The notes below the pieces were generated by a model, which was not told the DNA's origin, did not search any database, and was given only the letters and a program-made list of their open reading frames with translations. From Pterobdella sp. o SKG-2022 (taxonomy: Eukaryota; Annelida; Clitellata; Hirudinida; Piscicolidae): a stretch of DNA of 64,000 nucleotides. This document shows, piece after piece, positions 12,601-23,605 of this stretch. Location of the stretch: the NCBI GenBank assembly GCA_964035795.1, contig OZ038321.1:6071696-6135695 (forward strand), written 5' to 3'. Position 1 is the stretch's first letter. Each line of letters starts with the position of its first letter. Both the position numbers and the translations under genes were made by a program.

Positions 12601-15600
12601 AATTAGTTCAAACTGTTATTTATATTTCTAGTCTTTTGATTTTTATAATCACAATAGTCAGAATAATATTTTTATTTCTGTTACAAAAACTACAACATTT
12701 TCTATAATTTTTCAATTCAATATTAAAGGTTAATATATTTAAAAGGTATACACTAAGTTTCAGTGAACAAAATTAGAAATAAGCTTTTTTTAATTAAACT
12801 TATTCAAATGCGAAAAGATTTTCACTGAATAATACAATAAAATCGATTTTTTCAAATTATCAATTATTTTATGAAATAAATTTTAATAACAGTGTACTAT
12901 TAAAATGGGAATAATTTCAAATAACCTTTTAGTCAAATCTATTGGAGATGAACCTTCAAACATAACATTAAAGTTTTTATAAAACATAGAAGAAATTTTG
13001 AACCACTAACAAAGATTAAATAACAAATATCAGCTAAAAATAATTTTTTTGAAACCGGGTTCAACTAATCCTAAGAGTGCTTCATCCATCTGCTCCCTCA
13101 GTGCATTCCACTTTTTGCGCCTTTTTGATTTTCTAAAAAAATTTGTTAAAATCCAAACAAATAAAGCACAAATGAGTTTATAAAAACTGTATTTAATTAT
13201 TTTCTCAACTTGAACTTATGAATAAAAAATACTGAACAGCTTTGAAGATAGGAAAGTGTTACAGATTTAACATATTTAAAAATCTTACATTCTCAACGAA
13301 AAGCTTATTTTTTAGAAAAGCTTGTTAGGGTTCAATGCTTTTGTATTTATAGCAAAATTTGTAACAACACATGAGAATATTATATAGTCAACTCAACACC
13401 AAAGACCAACAAAAGAAAACTGAACAAAAACTTCAATAATTAAAAAAAAAAATAATCCAAAAACATTGAAAACCTTTTTTTGGTAAGCTCTTCTAGAATT
13501 TCTTCTGATTGTTTAGTTAAACCAATTATTTTCTCAATCATCTCATCATGTTTACTTTGCATTTCATAATTCTTAATTATTTCATATTGTGAGTCATTTT
13601 TTGAGCTCTGATACTCAAGATTAATTTAAGATACATAAGACTTGAAATAAAAACAGATTCAATGGATTTAATTAGTCTATAAGTACATGTATTCCCAACG
13701 AAATCTGATACTTTCTGATTAACTTACGTCATCATGATATCAAATACTTATTACATTGAGTAACTCTCAAAAAAATTTTTATTTTTTGTCAATGAACTTT
13801 GTTACACAGCAAAAAGTTGAAATTTCATTATCAATGTATAAAACTCAAAAATCACTCATATGATAAAATGAAAATGTTGAAACTTTCTAGTTTTGATTTC
13901 ATATAATAGGTAATTGAGATTTTTTTTTTGTCTTAAAAAATGTGGGAGTCTATGATTTTTGAACAAATATGTTACCTTGGTTGGGTTGCCCAAGATTCTC
14001 AGTGCTTGGAGGCATCGCTTCAAAAATTAGTAGTTAAATGTTGATTTTTAAAAATCAAGTTTTTTTTAAATCAAAAATTTAGTTTGAACATTGTAATGGA
14101 TTCACAAGACTTTCAATGTTTTTTTTCTGAGCGCTTTCATAGGCCGCAACTTGGGCTCTATATTTAAAATGATTTATACATAGAGGTTTTGATGAAATTG
14201 CTTATCATAAAAAGTTCTAAGTAAATAATTCCAAAAACAGAACTAACTTTATTTCAGCTTCGGAAAGTCCGAAACCTATATGAAATTTTTATTTAAGAAT
14301 TTAGACAAAATTTAAAGTAGTTAAAACAATTTTATAGAGTTTAGAATGGTGAGATTTATAGCCAAATAATATTATTCTTTTACGAGTTTCTTTAGAAACT
14401 TAGTGGCCTCAATTAATTTATGCTGTTTAGCATTGTACTAAATAGAACAAAAATCTTTCTTGAGTAAGAAATAGAGAAATTTCCAAAAGTGCGGTAACTC
14501 ATAAGTTTGACAATAAAATCGCGTTTAAAAATTTACTGCTAGTATTATTTTTTTGGGTGACTGAAAAAAATTAGATTTTTCTCAACTGAACGTTTTTCAA
14601 AAAAGTTTAATGCTCATTTGAGTTTGTTGAAACAATCAATAGAAACTGATTATAGAAAAAAATATAAATCTAGCCAGTGTCTTCAGAGTAAAATACCATT
14701 CAACAAAAACCAAAGAAGAAATCATAGGAAACTGGAGTGAAGCCGTACATAAGAAGAATTTGAGTTATAATTTTCTAATCTAAAAGTGTCATCTTTACAT
14801 GAAACAATTATGATCACAATACAAACCTGCAAAATCTTGGTATGCACTACTTCCTGGAGCCATAATTAAATTAATACTACTTTATTGTAGTTGTTTTCAA
14901 CTATAAAAACAGTTTATGAGAAGTTTATGAACTAAATTAGGCTTGTACAACTACAAATTAAATTAAACACTTTTATTAACTAAATAACGTGAAGACTTGT
15001 AGGTTGGAACCACATTATCATGTGACGTATAAAATGCTGTTTGTATAGTGTTACTGTATAAGCTTCGTGTTGTTTTGTTGAGAAAAAGAATAGATTTAAA
15101 TTGTCATAGTTTTATACATTTCATTCTAAATACCAAATATGTTTTGTTGAATATTCAAACCTGATGCTCCATATTCTTCCGCCATTCCAGATGTTCTGTT
15201 GAAATTCATAATCTTCAATTTTTTTGTTAAATTTCCATTAATTATTTTTATTTTTTAAATTTGATGAAAATGGTTCTATGTGGGTTTTGCTGTTTTTTTA
15301 TAAATAATTATTGCAAAATGTTATTCAGTTTTTAAAATTTCGAAGTTATATTTTTAGTAAAACACATTTGGTTCGAATAGGATTGGTAATTGAAGACTCG
15401 AAATAAGAATTTTCAAAATAAGATATTCAAACTAATGCTCTGCCGATAGAAATAAGTGGGTCAAGGTGTTTTTGTAAATGTCTTAGTGGAAACGATCAAA
15501 AGCTTGGGATTCGAAAATATGAATAATTTCAACTAACCCTTCATTCGCCACAAATGGAAAACCATCTTCAAACACTACAATTAGAGTTTTAGAAATTTGC

Positions 15601-15738
15601 AATAGATTTTTTAAAATCATTGATGAGGATACAATTACGCAGCAAAAATTTGAAATTATTTTAAAAGTACCGTCGTTTTCTGGGAAATTAGCTATCTTTT
15701 CTCTTAGTTCATTCAATTTACTGCGTCTTTTTGATTTT
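9623..15738 (-). CDS. Micro-exon array locus M, block 1 (24 phase-matched exons)
   Basis: Twenty-four exons in one unbroken frame: 15671-15738, 15538-15574, 15161-15195, 14827-14853, 14248-14275, 14106-14157, 13474-13607, 13056-13132, 12178-12204, 12062-12089, 11902-11963, 11716-11734, 11575-11609, 11453-11479, 11318-11345, 11173-11222, 11081-11108, 10738-10772, 10538-10565, 10390-10424, 10219-10245, 10099-10125, 9991-10021, 9623-9696. All have AG acceptors and GT donors, and every junction phase matches. Sizes run from 19 to 134 nt. The cassette repeats: KSKRR-type basic helix, FEDGFPFVANE or PSTVE linkers, SSAFPDFG (27 nt), FGLSEEEM (28 nt), AQIAAYERAQ helix. Exon 13474-13607 is the long one, a charged heptad-like stretch (HDEMIEKIIGLTKQSEEI). 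No known domain is recognised for the DFG/GLSEEE/AQIAAYE cassette. Confidence 0.78.
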
Positions 15739-16020
15739 CTAAATTTGTATTACAGCAGTTCATTTTTAGGCAGAAGAATTTCAAAAATCCGTTACATATT
15801 CAAAAATTTGAAATGGAAATACTACAATAAAAAATCTCAACTCTTTTTCCAAACCAAATTTATGCATGCAAAATCCACTAAACACTAAAAATTTTCATAT
15901 ACGATATTATAATTATAAATTTTCTAGAATGTGCTATTAATATAGTCAGCTCAAACTCAAAATCGAAAAACAATCAGCACAACTCAAACAAAAACTCAAA
16001 TCAAATCAAACAAATATCAA

Positions 16021-16390
16021 CCGAACAATAGAAAGCTTTTCGTGAGGCGAATTCCCATTATCAAGTGGATTATAAAAACAGAGACGTCGCTAACTTCCAT
16101 GTTTTGTGAACTTCACTTGATAATGTCAGTATGACTTACGAAAAGTCTTGTGTTGATCAGTTAATGAAAGTGTTTGATTTGAATTTAATTTTTACTAGGC
16201 TTGTTACTTCATCTTAATGAACAAACTCTCTTTAAACAAAAAAATAATCGAAAAATAAAAGAACTTTTCTTTGGAATTTTTCTTTGGAAAATCTGTTGGT
16301 TTTTATTCAGTTACTTAATTTCCATGCTTTATATTCATCATATTTACTCCGCTTTTTCAATATTTTCATATTTCTCTTTCGATTTAGGTT
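16021..16390. repeat. Segmental duplicate, arm 1
   Basis: About 370 bp nearly identical to 22974-23343 (offset 6953). It contains a family 2 hairpin (GCTTTTCGTGAGG to GACTTACGAAAAG, with matching CATTATCAAGTG/CACTTGATAATG arms). The similarity continues past the LINE insertion to exon 17225-17292, which matches 23606-23673. Confidence 0.9.
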
Positions 16391-16970
16391 TTAAATCGCA
16401 TCGAGAACATCGAAATGGTACAAAGAAGAGCTGCACGATTTTTAACCAATGGCTATGGCAAAAAATGTAGTGTTTCTGATAAATTGAACAAGCTAAATTG
16501 GGATTCTTTAGAATCAAGAAGACAAAAATATCAACAACAAGTCGATATTAATTCAGATATTCATTTGAAAAAATCCACAATTTCCCCAAAATCTAAACAT
16601 AAGCAGCGCTTTTTACCGTTTTCTACAACAATAGACATATTCAAAACTCTCATACCAAGAACTATTCGTTTGGAACAATCTGCCAACTCATGTAGTAGAA
16701 GCTCCTTCGCTACACTCTTTCAAGAAGGAATTATCCAAACTAAAATTTTAAACTTCATTACTTATCTGACATTCCAATCTCTAATTTTTTTTTGTTAACA
16801 TAGAATTCATCTAGTAACTTATCATTTTCTTTATATACCTATCATTGTGTTCCATGTGCACTTTTTGCTAATTTCACATGTTATTAGTATATTTATTCTG
16901 TTATGTGCACCGTTGTATTATTTTCATATCTGACAGCACAACGTAGAGGTAAATGTAGATGTAGAAGTCG
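16391..16970 (+). mobile_element. LINE 3' fragment inserted in duplicate arm 1
   Basis: Encodes the typical C-terminal end of a CR1/jockey-type LINE protein: MVQRRAARFLTNGYG, LNWDSLESRRQK, PRTIRLEQ. It ends in a short degenerate GTAAATGTAGATGTAGA tail. It is missing from the sister arm at 23343/23344, where the flanks join directly, which defines both ends. Confidence 0.82.
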
Positions 16971-17224
16971 TTTTTTTTATAACTAAAACCAGATTAATCA
17001 TTGAATCCCCTTATATGTAAATCTAATCACAATAGAACAAAGGCTTAATGACATTCTAAATTTTACCTCAGATTAACTTAAACTATCAAGGCTTGTGATG
17101 AACCTCTAAATATTTTCAACTTGTTAGTTTTAATTTCATATAAATTATTTTTTATTGTAACATTCTAAGGTTTTTAGTTGATAAGACTGTGTGAAGCTAT
17201 ATAAAACTGGAGTCTATTCGTTAC

Positions 17225-19233
17225 CTTGTTCTCTCCCCATGAGCCAATCTGCGCTTTTTTTCTGAATACCTTCATACGCTGCTATCTGGGCCCTGTGGTC
17301 AGAAGTTTTTAAAAGCATTCATACATAAAACAGATTTTTTAAATAATCTAATTTTTGAATTTTATAAAACTTATTACTATAGTTATTTATTATTATTTTT
17401 TAGTCTTATTTAATAATTATTTTAAAAAGTTGGATAAAAAGTTTCTTAGACAGAACTAACTGCGTTTCGGCATCTGGCAGCCCTAAATCTTTTGTATAAT
17501 ATTAGATGGCTTGAATTAATTAATTCAATTAAAATTTTCAACAGTGAGTTTCTGCCAAAAGATATTAATGCTCTAAAAATCTCTAACCTAATTAGCATTG
17601 TGTTTGTACAAGAGGAAAATAATTATAAATCAACTTTTCAGAGATATCTTATGTATGTTTTGTATAGCAATTAAACTTTAAAAAACATCAATTGAGGATT
17701 CATACATTTATTTAAAAAAAAAGCTATAATTTTCGATAAGTATAGTCTTATCATGCTAATGTTTTATGATAAGACTATACTTATCGAAAATTATAGCTTT
17801 TCTTTTAAATAAATGTATGAATCCTCAATTGATGTTTTTAAAGTTAAATTAATATTAATAAGTTAATATAGAATTCATGATATCAAATTGTAGTTATTTC
17901 TTACTCCTGAGCTAATTCATAAAAAGTTTATTTAAGTTTACGGGGTTCAATCCCGCGTGGGCCGACAATTAGTACCTGTTCTACAGTGTGTTTTCGCTAC
18001 ATTAAATTTGTAGCAAGCGCTTTGATCTATAAAGAAAAGCGCTTTATAAATACCGCATTACATATAAACTAACTCAGCTCTGTACAAAAACAAACTAAAT
18101 CAAACACCGAATAACCTTACCAAGTGATCTATACAAATTCATTTCTATAGTTCACTTGATAATGTAAGTTCAAAAAGCTTTGTTTTGTTTAGTTATCAAT
18201 GGTTTCATTTGAATTATGAAGTATTTTTACATTTCATTCTAAATACCAAATATGTTTTGTTGAATATTCAAACCTGATGCTCCATATTCTTCCGCCATTC
18301 CAGATGTTCTGTTGAAATTCATAATCTTCAATTCAAAACATTTTTAAATTGTTCTATCAATTTATTTCCAAATTAATTTATTTAATTTTTTGGAAATAGG
18401 AAAACAGTTTTTTTTATCGCAAGTATTTTTTATGGCCAATTAATGTAATATATTAATCAACTAACGTTTTATCATAAGGCTAAACTTATCGAAAATTATA
18501 GTTTCCGATTCTCAATAAATGTATTAAAAATTCCTCTTATTTGATGTTTTTTGTTACAAAATTATGAAGAAAAATACATGCGATGTCTCTAAAAAATATA
18601 TTGATCAGTTCCTCAAAACTTCAAAAGTATACTTATAGCATAACACGTTTGATTGGGTAAAATTAATAATGAAAGATTCAAAATGAGAATAGTTTTATAT
18701 AACCCTGCGACATCTGCTTGAACCTCGACTGGAGCCTGATCTTTAATGCGATAAAGTGAAATGAAAGAATTTACAGTCAGTTTCAAAACAGTATAACTAG
18801 CTCAAAATTAGTAATACTAATTAGTATTACTAATTTTAAATCATAGGAAACATGGACATTAGTTTTAGAAAATATAAAAATCTTCCAATTAATTCAGAAC
18901 AAATCAATCATTGGGAAAAGTCGTTTTCCCCTGCCGACCAAATAACGTAATTTCAATTATTTGAATTAATTCATTTATATAAAAAAATTTTGCTAAATTA
19001 TTAAGAAAAATATATTTGCTATGATTTTATAGCTAATTCATGACATTGGCATTTGTTCAAACTCTAAAATTGAGAAAAAATGGAGTCTGAATATATTTCT
19101 CATACTAAATGAAATTTTTTTCAAACGTTTTTTGTGTAAAACCTAACAATACAAAATACCTTCTAAGACTTGATGCCGTTTCTGAGCCATCTTATTTTTT
19201 AGCTTTTCCATTTTTTTGCGTGATTTTTCTTTT
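17225..19233 (-). CDS. Micro-exon array locus M, block 2
   Basis: Five phase-matched exons: 19160-19233 (KEKSRKKMEKL, basic helix), 18704-18740 (QAPVEVQADVA, 37 nt), 18274-18308 (TSGMAEEYGAS, 35 nt), 17461-17488 (LGLPDAET, 28 nt), 17225-17292 (AQIAAYEGIQ helix ending in MGREQ). Each exon has a counterpart of the same phase, and equal or near-equal length, in block 1. The SSA-x-x-DFG exon is absent. Exon 18274-18308 and its flanks are nearly identical to 15161-15195, so the unit was copied recently. The next exon downstream (15671) expects a preceding exon ending in two bases; that linker was not found between 15739 and 17224. Confidence 0.7.
17671..17850. repeat. Near-perfect foldback element, family 1
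   Basis: Two arms of about 85 bp mirror each other around 17755-17765. The left arm has AACATCAATTGAGGATTCAT, AAAGCTATAATTTTCGATAA and TATAGTCTTATCA; the right arm is its complement. The RNA or single strand would form a long hairpin. Single-arm relatives are at 18467-18556, 26478-26535, 31675-31770 and 53680-53765. No coding capacity. Confidence 0.88.
17941..18063 (+). mobile_element. SINE, 5'-truncated at the B box
   Basis: Starts at GGGGTTCAATCCCGCGTGGG and runs through the complete tail (CGCTACATTAAATTTGTAGC, AGCGCTTTATAAATACCGCA). The D-arm and anticodon half of the tRNA head are missing. Confidence 0.8.
18467..18556. repeat. Family 1 repeat, single arm
   Basis: One arm of the foldback unit, from CTAACGTTTTATCATAAGGC through CGAAAATTATAG to TTGATGTTTTT. 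It is closest to 31675-31770, read on the other strand. Confidence 0.75.
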
Positions 19234-19899
19234 CTGAAACATTAGTCTCAATAAAAACTACATATAAGTTGCAAAAATAAATGCTACTCTGAAAAAATCA
19301 ACTATTTTGTAATGAAAATGAATATCCCACTACAAAACACATTATTACTTATACGATTTAATTATTGAAAAATATTGTTATGGTTGAATATATTGGAAAC
19401 CAATATGTAGAAATTTAACACAGTTCTTTAACTCTTAAATTAAACAAAATAATTCTAAAAAGTATAAAACAACTTGTCATCTTCACTCGTCAAATTCTTC
19501 TTTGGGCTCACTTTCAATTATTATTGATTCAGTTACTCAATCAGATTCTTTTTAATTGCATAAGGTTTTCCAAAATATTCAGCTGTAAAGAATTTCTAAA
19601 CAACTTAAAGGTTTTACGGGTCTAATTTCATTTTTTATAAAATAATTATTTGTGTTGGTTTTAGATAAAATTATACCAGATTTCCTTTTTTGGAGTGGTG
19701 TTTTTTGTACAAGAACATTGTCAGTGCTGAAAAGAAAGAGTATGAAAAATATGGATATATCAAATTGGATAGCACATATTGAAAGAAAATTTAGATTAAT
19801 TGGTGATTTCGATTGTTTAGTTTGTATAGTTGAAATACTTTTAGAATAATTAAATTTATATTTTTTTATATAATCAGAACAAAATTTGCAACACAATCT

Positions 19900-20640
19900 T
19901 CAATTATGCATTCTTAACATGCATCTCTTCCTTTTAAAAATCGTCACAGCATTTGTTGTTTTCTTTCTTTGGCATCCTTCTCACATGGTCTCACTAATTT
20001 GATTTTTTTTGCTTATGTATTTTTTTTGTTTTTTTCAATTTTTTTATTTCATTTGAGTTTTTTTATCCACGTTCATTTTTCCCTGTCTAGAAGGTGCCCA
20101 AACCATCTTGCACAATCCATCAGGCTTTTTTGATTATGTCTCTAACTCTTTACATGTACAAGCCTTCCATCATTCTTTTTACAATATCATCAAACTTTGT
20201 TATTACCAGAAAAAAATATGATTTGTTAGATTAGCTTCCTTTAGTCTTGCCTTCTAACTTTTTAAAATGTGGGAGCGTTTCAAGTTTTTCTGGTTTTACC
20301 ACAGTTTTCAAAGTCCTTCTTCAACTTTTGCTAGAATTTTTTTATTACGGAATAGTGTTTCTAGCTGAATGAAAACTTCATAAATTATTTTTTGCTTTTA
20401 TACTTTTCTAGTTGCATCTTTGAAACGAATGTTGCTTCGGTCCTGCTTATTCTTGACATAAAAGCTATTTGGAACTCTCACTTATATTTTGATGCTTTTT
20501 TGTTTCAATATTTCTATTTCTTTTATAAAACTATATTTATTCACACTGGATTTTGTTCTATTTCTTCATTTATATAATCTATTTTTAAGTGGTTAAATCA
20601 CCTTTCAGTTTCCGTAATCGTAGAAGTCTCTTTAAAAATT
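19900..20640 (-). mobile_element. Probable RTE-like 3' fragment
   Basis: On the minus strand near 20070-20130 a frame reads ARWFGHLLDREK, the RWFGH motif seen at the end of many RTE-type proteins. The rest is decayed. It occupies the intron where a phase-0 array exon would be expected. Confidence 0.45.
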
Positions 20641-20728
20641 GAGTTGTTTGTTAGTTTTGAAAAATTAGTTTCTTTTTGAGGTTAAAAATTGAACGTTGGA
20701 CTAATTATTAACTTTCACTTTGTCTCAC

Positions 20729-21946
20729 GAGACTTTGAATGTTTGCCTTTTGAAGACTTTCATATGCTGCTATCTGGGCTCTGAGGTTGAACATTTTAAA
20801 TATTTTTTATACATAGATTCTATAAAATGAAAAATTATTTAGATAAAATTAATTGTTTGCTATTTTGAAAATAATAAGTTTGTGTTGTTTGACGAATAAA
20901 GTTTCTAAGACATAACTAACTGTACTTCGGCGTCGGACAACCCGAAACCTCCTAAAAAAAATGTTATTGAATAATCACAAAATCACCCATTTTTTCATTT
21001 AGTTGTAACAATGAATTTCAATAGTTTTTTTAGAATCCAACATGAGCACTTAGAAATTGAAAAAAAGCTTTACTGTGAGTTTTCAGTGTTTTATAAGCTG
21101 AGTACATGTTTCAAGACATACATTTAGACTGTTTTTTCGTCAAACGATAAATTAATTTCTCTAGTAGGAAGATATCTTTAAATAAACAAAAGCGGTTGAA
21201 TTTAAGTCAATAGAAAACGTAGCCATGCAAAAAAGCAGTTTTTTTTAATTTCAAATTTTTTCAATGCATAAAATATTTATAAAAATATAATCTCAACACA
21301 TACCTCCCAAATCCGAATAAGAAAATCCTGATGTAATAATTAAAATTAATCTTAGTACATTTTTTTACAAAAAATATAGACGTTAAAAAACGTTGTATTA
21401 TATTTTTGACATAATTTTTTCGAATACATGTTCGAATATAATTTTTTTTTTGAAAACACATTTATTCAAGAAAATAGCCAATATTTCGAATAAGAAAAAC
21501 ACTATCATAATTCATCCTTTTGATATAAAATATGTTCTGTTAAGATTTCAAACCTGAAGCCCCGGACTGATCTCCCATTGCAGATGAGTTTCTGTTGAAA
21601 TTTGAAAGCTTCTCATTTCAACATGGTACTCATCAATTTTAGTTTAAAATATTCATTCTAATGTTTCCTTAATTGAGCTATATTTGTCAATATGTTTTAG
21701 TGAATACAATCAACAAATTCGAATTCAAAAATATGAATAATTTCAACTAACCCTTCATCTGTCACAAATGGAAAATCATCTCCAAACACTACAATTGAGG
21801 GTTTTTGAAATAAAAGTTTGTTTATTTTGAATAACGATGAAGTTATGCATCAAAAGTTAAAAATTATTCTAATAGTACCGTCAGTTGCTGAAAAATTAGC
21901 CATTTTTTCTCTAAGTTCATTCAACTTACTGCGTCTTTTTGATTTT
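20729..21946 (-). CDS. Micro-exon array locus M, block 3
   Basis: Six exons: 21879-21946 (KSKRRSKLNELREKM), 21752-21788 (FGDDFPFVTDE), 21554-21591 (NSSAMGDQSGAS), 21304-21327 (FSYSDLG), 20921-20948 (FGLSDAEV), 20729-20780 (AQIAAYESLQ). All junctions match in phase. This is the cleanest single copy of the full cassette and lines up exon for exon with 15738-14106. Exon 20729-20780 ends in phase 0, as its counterpart 14106-14157 does, so a phase-0 exon like 13474-13607 is expected next; none was seen, and a retroelement fragment occupies that intron. Upstream, 22190-22228 (reads RKYYWQS) looks like a decayed copy of the MAEEYGAS exon and is doubtful. Confidence 0.72.
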
Positions 21947-22299
21947 CTAAACATTTATTACAACAGCTTGTTAATATGGTGATGAGTTTCAAAAATCAGT
22001 TATTGAATTGAAACTCCAAAGAAAAATATTACTAGTAAAAAACAACCAAGATTTTTTGCGAATCAAAATTATAAATACAAAATCACTAAACACTAAAATT
22101 TTTCTTGAAAAGTTGATGAAAAATAAAGATATGAGCAGTTTCACTCATAACCCTAAATGTTCAGACTGTTGGGACTTCAATTTCAAAACCTGATTGCCAG
22201 TAATACTTCCGAATAAGACTTGTTTTATCTAAACATGCTTCTTTCTGGCTCAACACTATCTAAATACCAACGAATAGTGTATCCCGCACAAATAAACTT

Positions 22300-22600
22300 C
22301 TAGATAGAGTGGCAGTTCAATTTGGAGAAAATGGTCGAATGATAGTTTGGGATTTCACTTGTAGCGGCACTATTGTCTCTAGCCACGTGTTGCCTTCAGC
22401 TTGTTCCGGAAAAGTGGTTTGAAAATGTGACGACAGCTAATTTGGAAAAATACTTGGACGCATCAGCGAATCAAAAAGTTGTACTCATGGGCTTTGGAAG
22501 TTTTGGTTTAAGGGGTCTGAACTGCTGTCATTGATAAAGAAAATCAGAATAAAGAAAAGAGAATGGTTATATAGAGGGACTACTTGAAGTCTTTTAGGTC
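22300..22600 (+). mobile_element. Possible non-LTR fragment
   Basis: A plus-strand frame reads GRMIVWDFTCSGTI, resembling the WDVTC-x-DTFAPSH motif at the 3' end of the element type found at 32590-34125. Stops interrupt it. Confidence 0.35.
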
Positions 22601-22973
22601 TCCTAATTTCCAAGTGAATTATAAAAATTTTTTATTTATGGTTAATCAAAAAAATTAAAAAGAATTTGTTCGTTAGGTTTTTTTGAAGTCGACAGTTGGA
22701 CCATTTTTTATCTAGGATTTTAAAGAAAATATTTAAACTTTAAATAAAATGAAGTTTTCGTATCAAGGGAAACGCACGAAGTTTTTACACTTTTAAAAAA
22801 TTTTTTGTATTTTTGGATAAAATTATTCAGTGTTTAGTGATTCTTGTAGTTATAAGGATATATAGTATAAATATAAATTCTTTGACATTTGCTTATAGTT
22901 AACTTCAGTTTAACATCAAAGAACCATAAGCGTAAAGTGGAAGAAAACCAAATTCAAATCAAACATATAAAAA

Positions 22974-23343
22974 CCGAACAATAGAAAGCTTTTCGTGAGG
23001 CGAATTCCCATTATCAAGTGAATTAAAAAAACAGAGACGTCGCTAACTTCCATGTTTTGTGAACTTCACTTGATAATGTCAGTACGACTTACGAAAAGTC
23101 TTGTGTTGATCAGTTAATGAAAGTGTTTGATTTGAATTTAATTTTTACTAGGCTTGTTACTTCATCTTAATGAACAAACTCTCTTTAAACAAAAAAATAA
23201 TCGAAAAATAAAAGAACTTTTCTTTGGAATTTTTCTTTGGAAAATCTGTTGGTTTTTATTCAGTTACTTAATTTCCATGCTTTATATTCATCATATTTAC
23301 TCCGCTTTTTCAATATTTTCATATTTCTCTTTCGATTTAGGTT
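22974..23343. repeat. Segmental duplicate, arm 2
   Basis: Sister of 16021-16390 without the LINE fragment. Flanking similarity extends to the array exon 23606-23673 on the right. Together with the 15117-15220 and 18228-18332 pair it shows that the micro-exon array grew by segmental copying. Confidence 0.9.
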
Positions 23344-23605
23344 TGAGTCCTTGTTTTTTATCTGAGACTAGATTCATCAATAAATACCCTTATATTCAAA
23401 TGTAATCACAACAAAACAAAGGTTTATTGGCAGTCAAAATTTTCTTTTAGGCTAATTTAGGTTATCAAGGCTTGTAATGAACCTCTTAATGTTTAAAAAT
23501 TGTTAGTTTTAATTTCATATAAATTATTATTTTTATTTCAAAATTCTAAGGTTTTTAGTTGATGAGACTGTGTGAAGCTATATAAAACTGGAGTCTATTC
23601 GTTAC

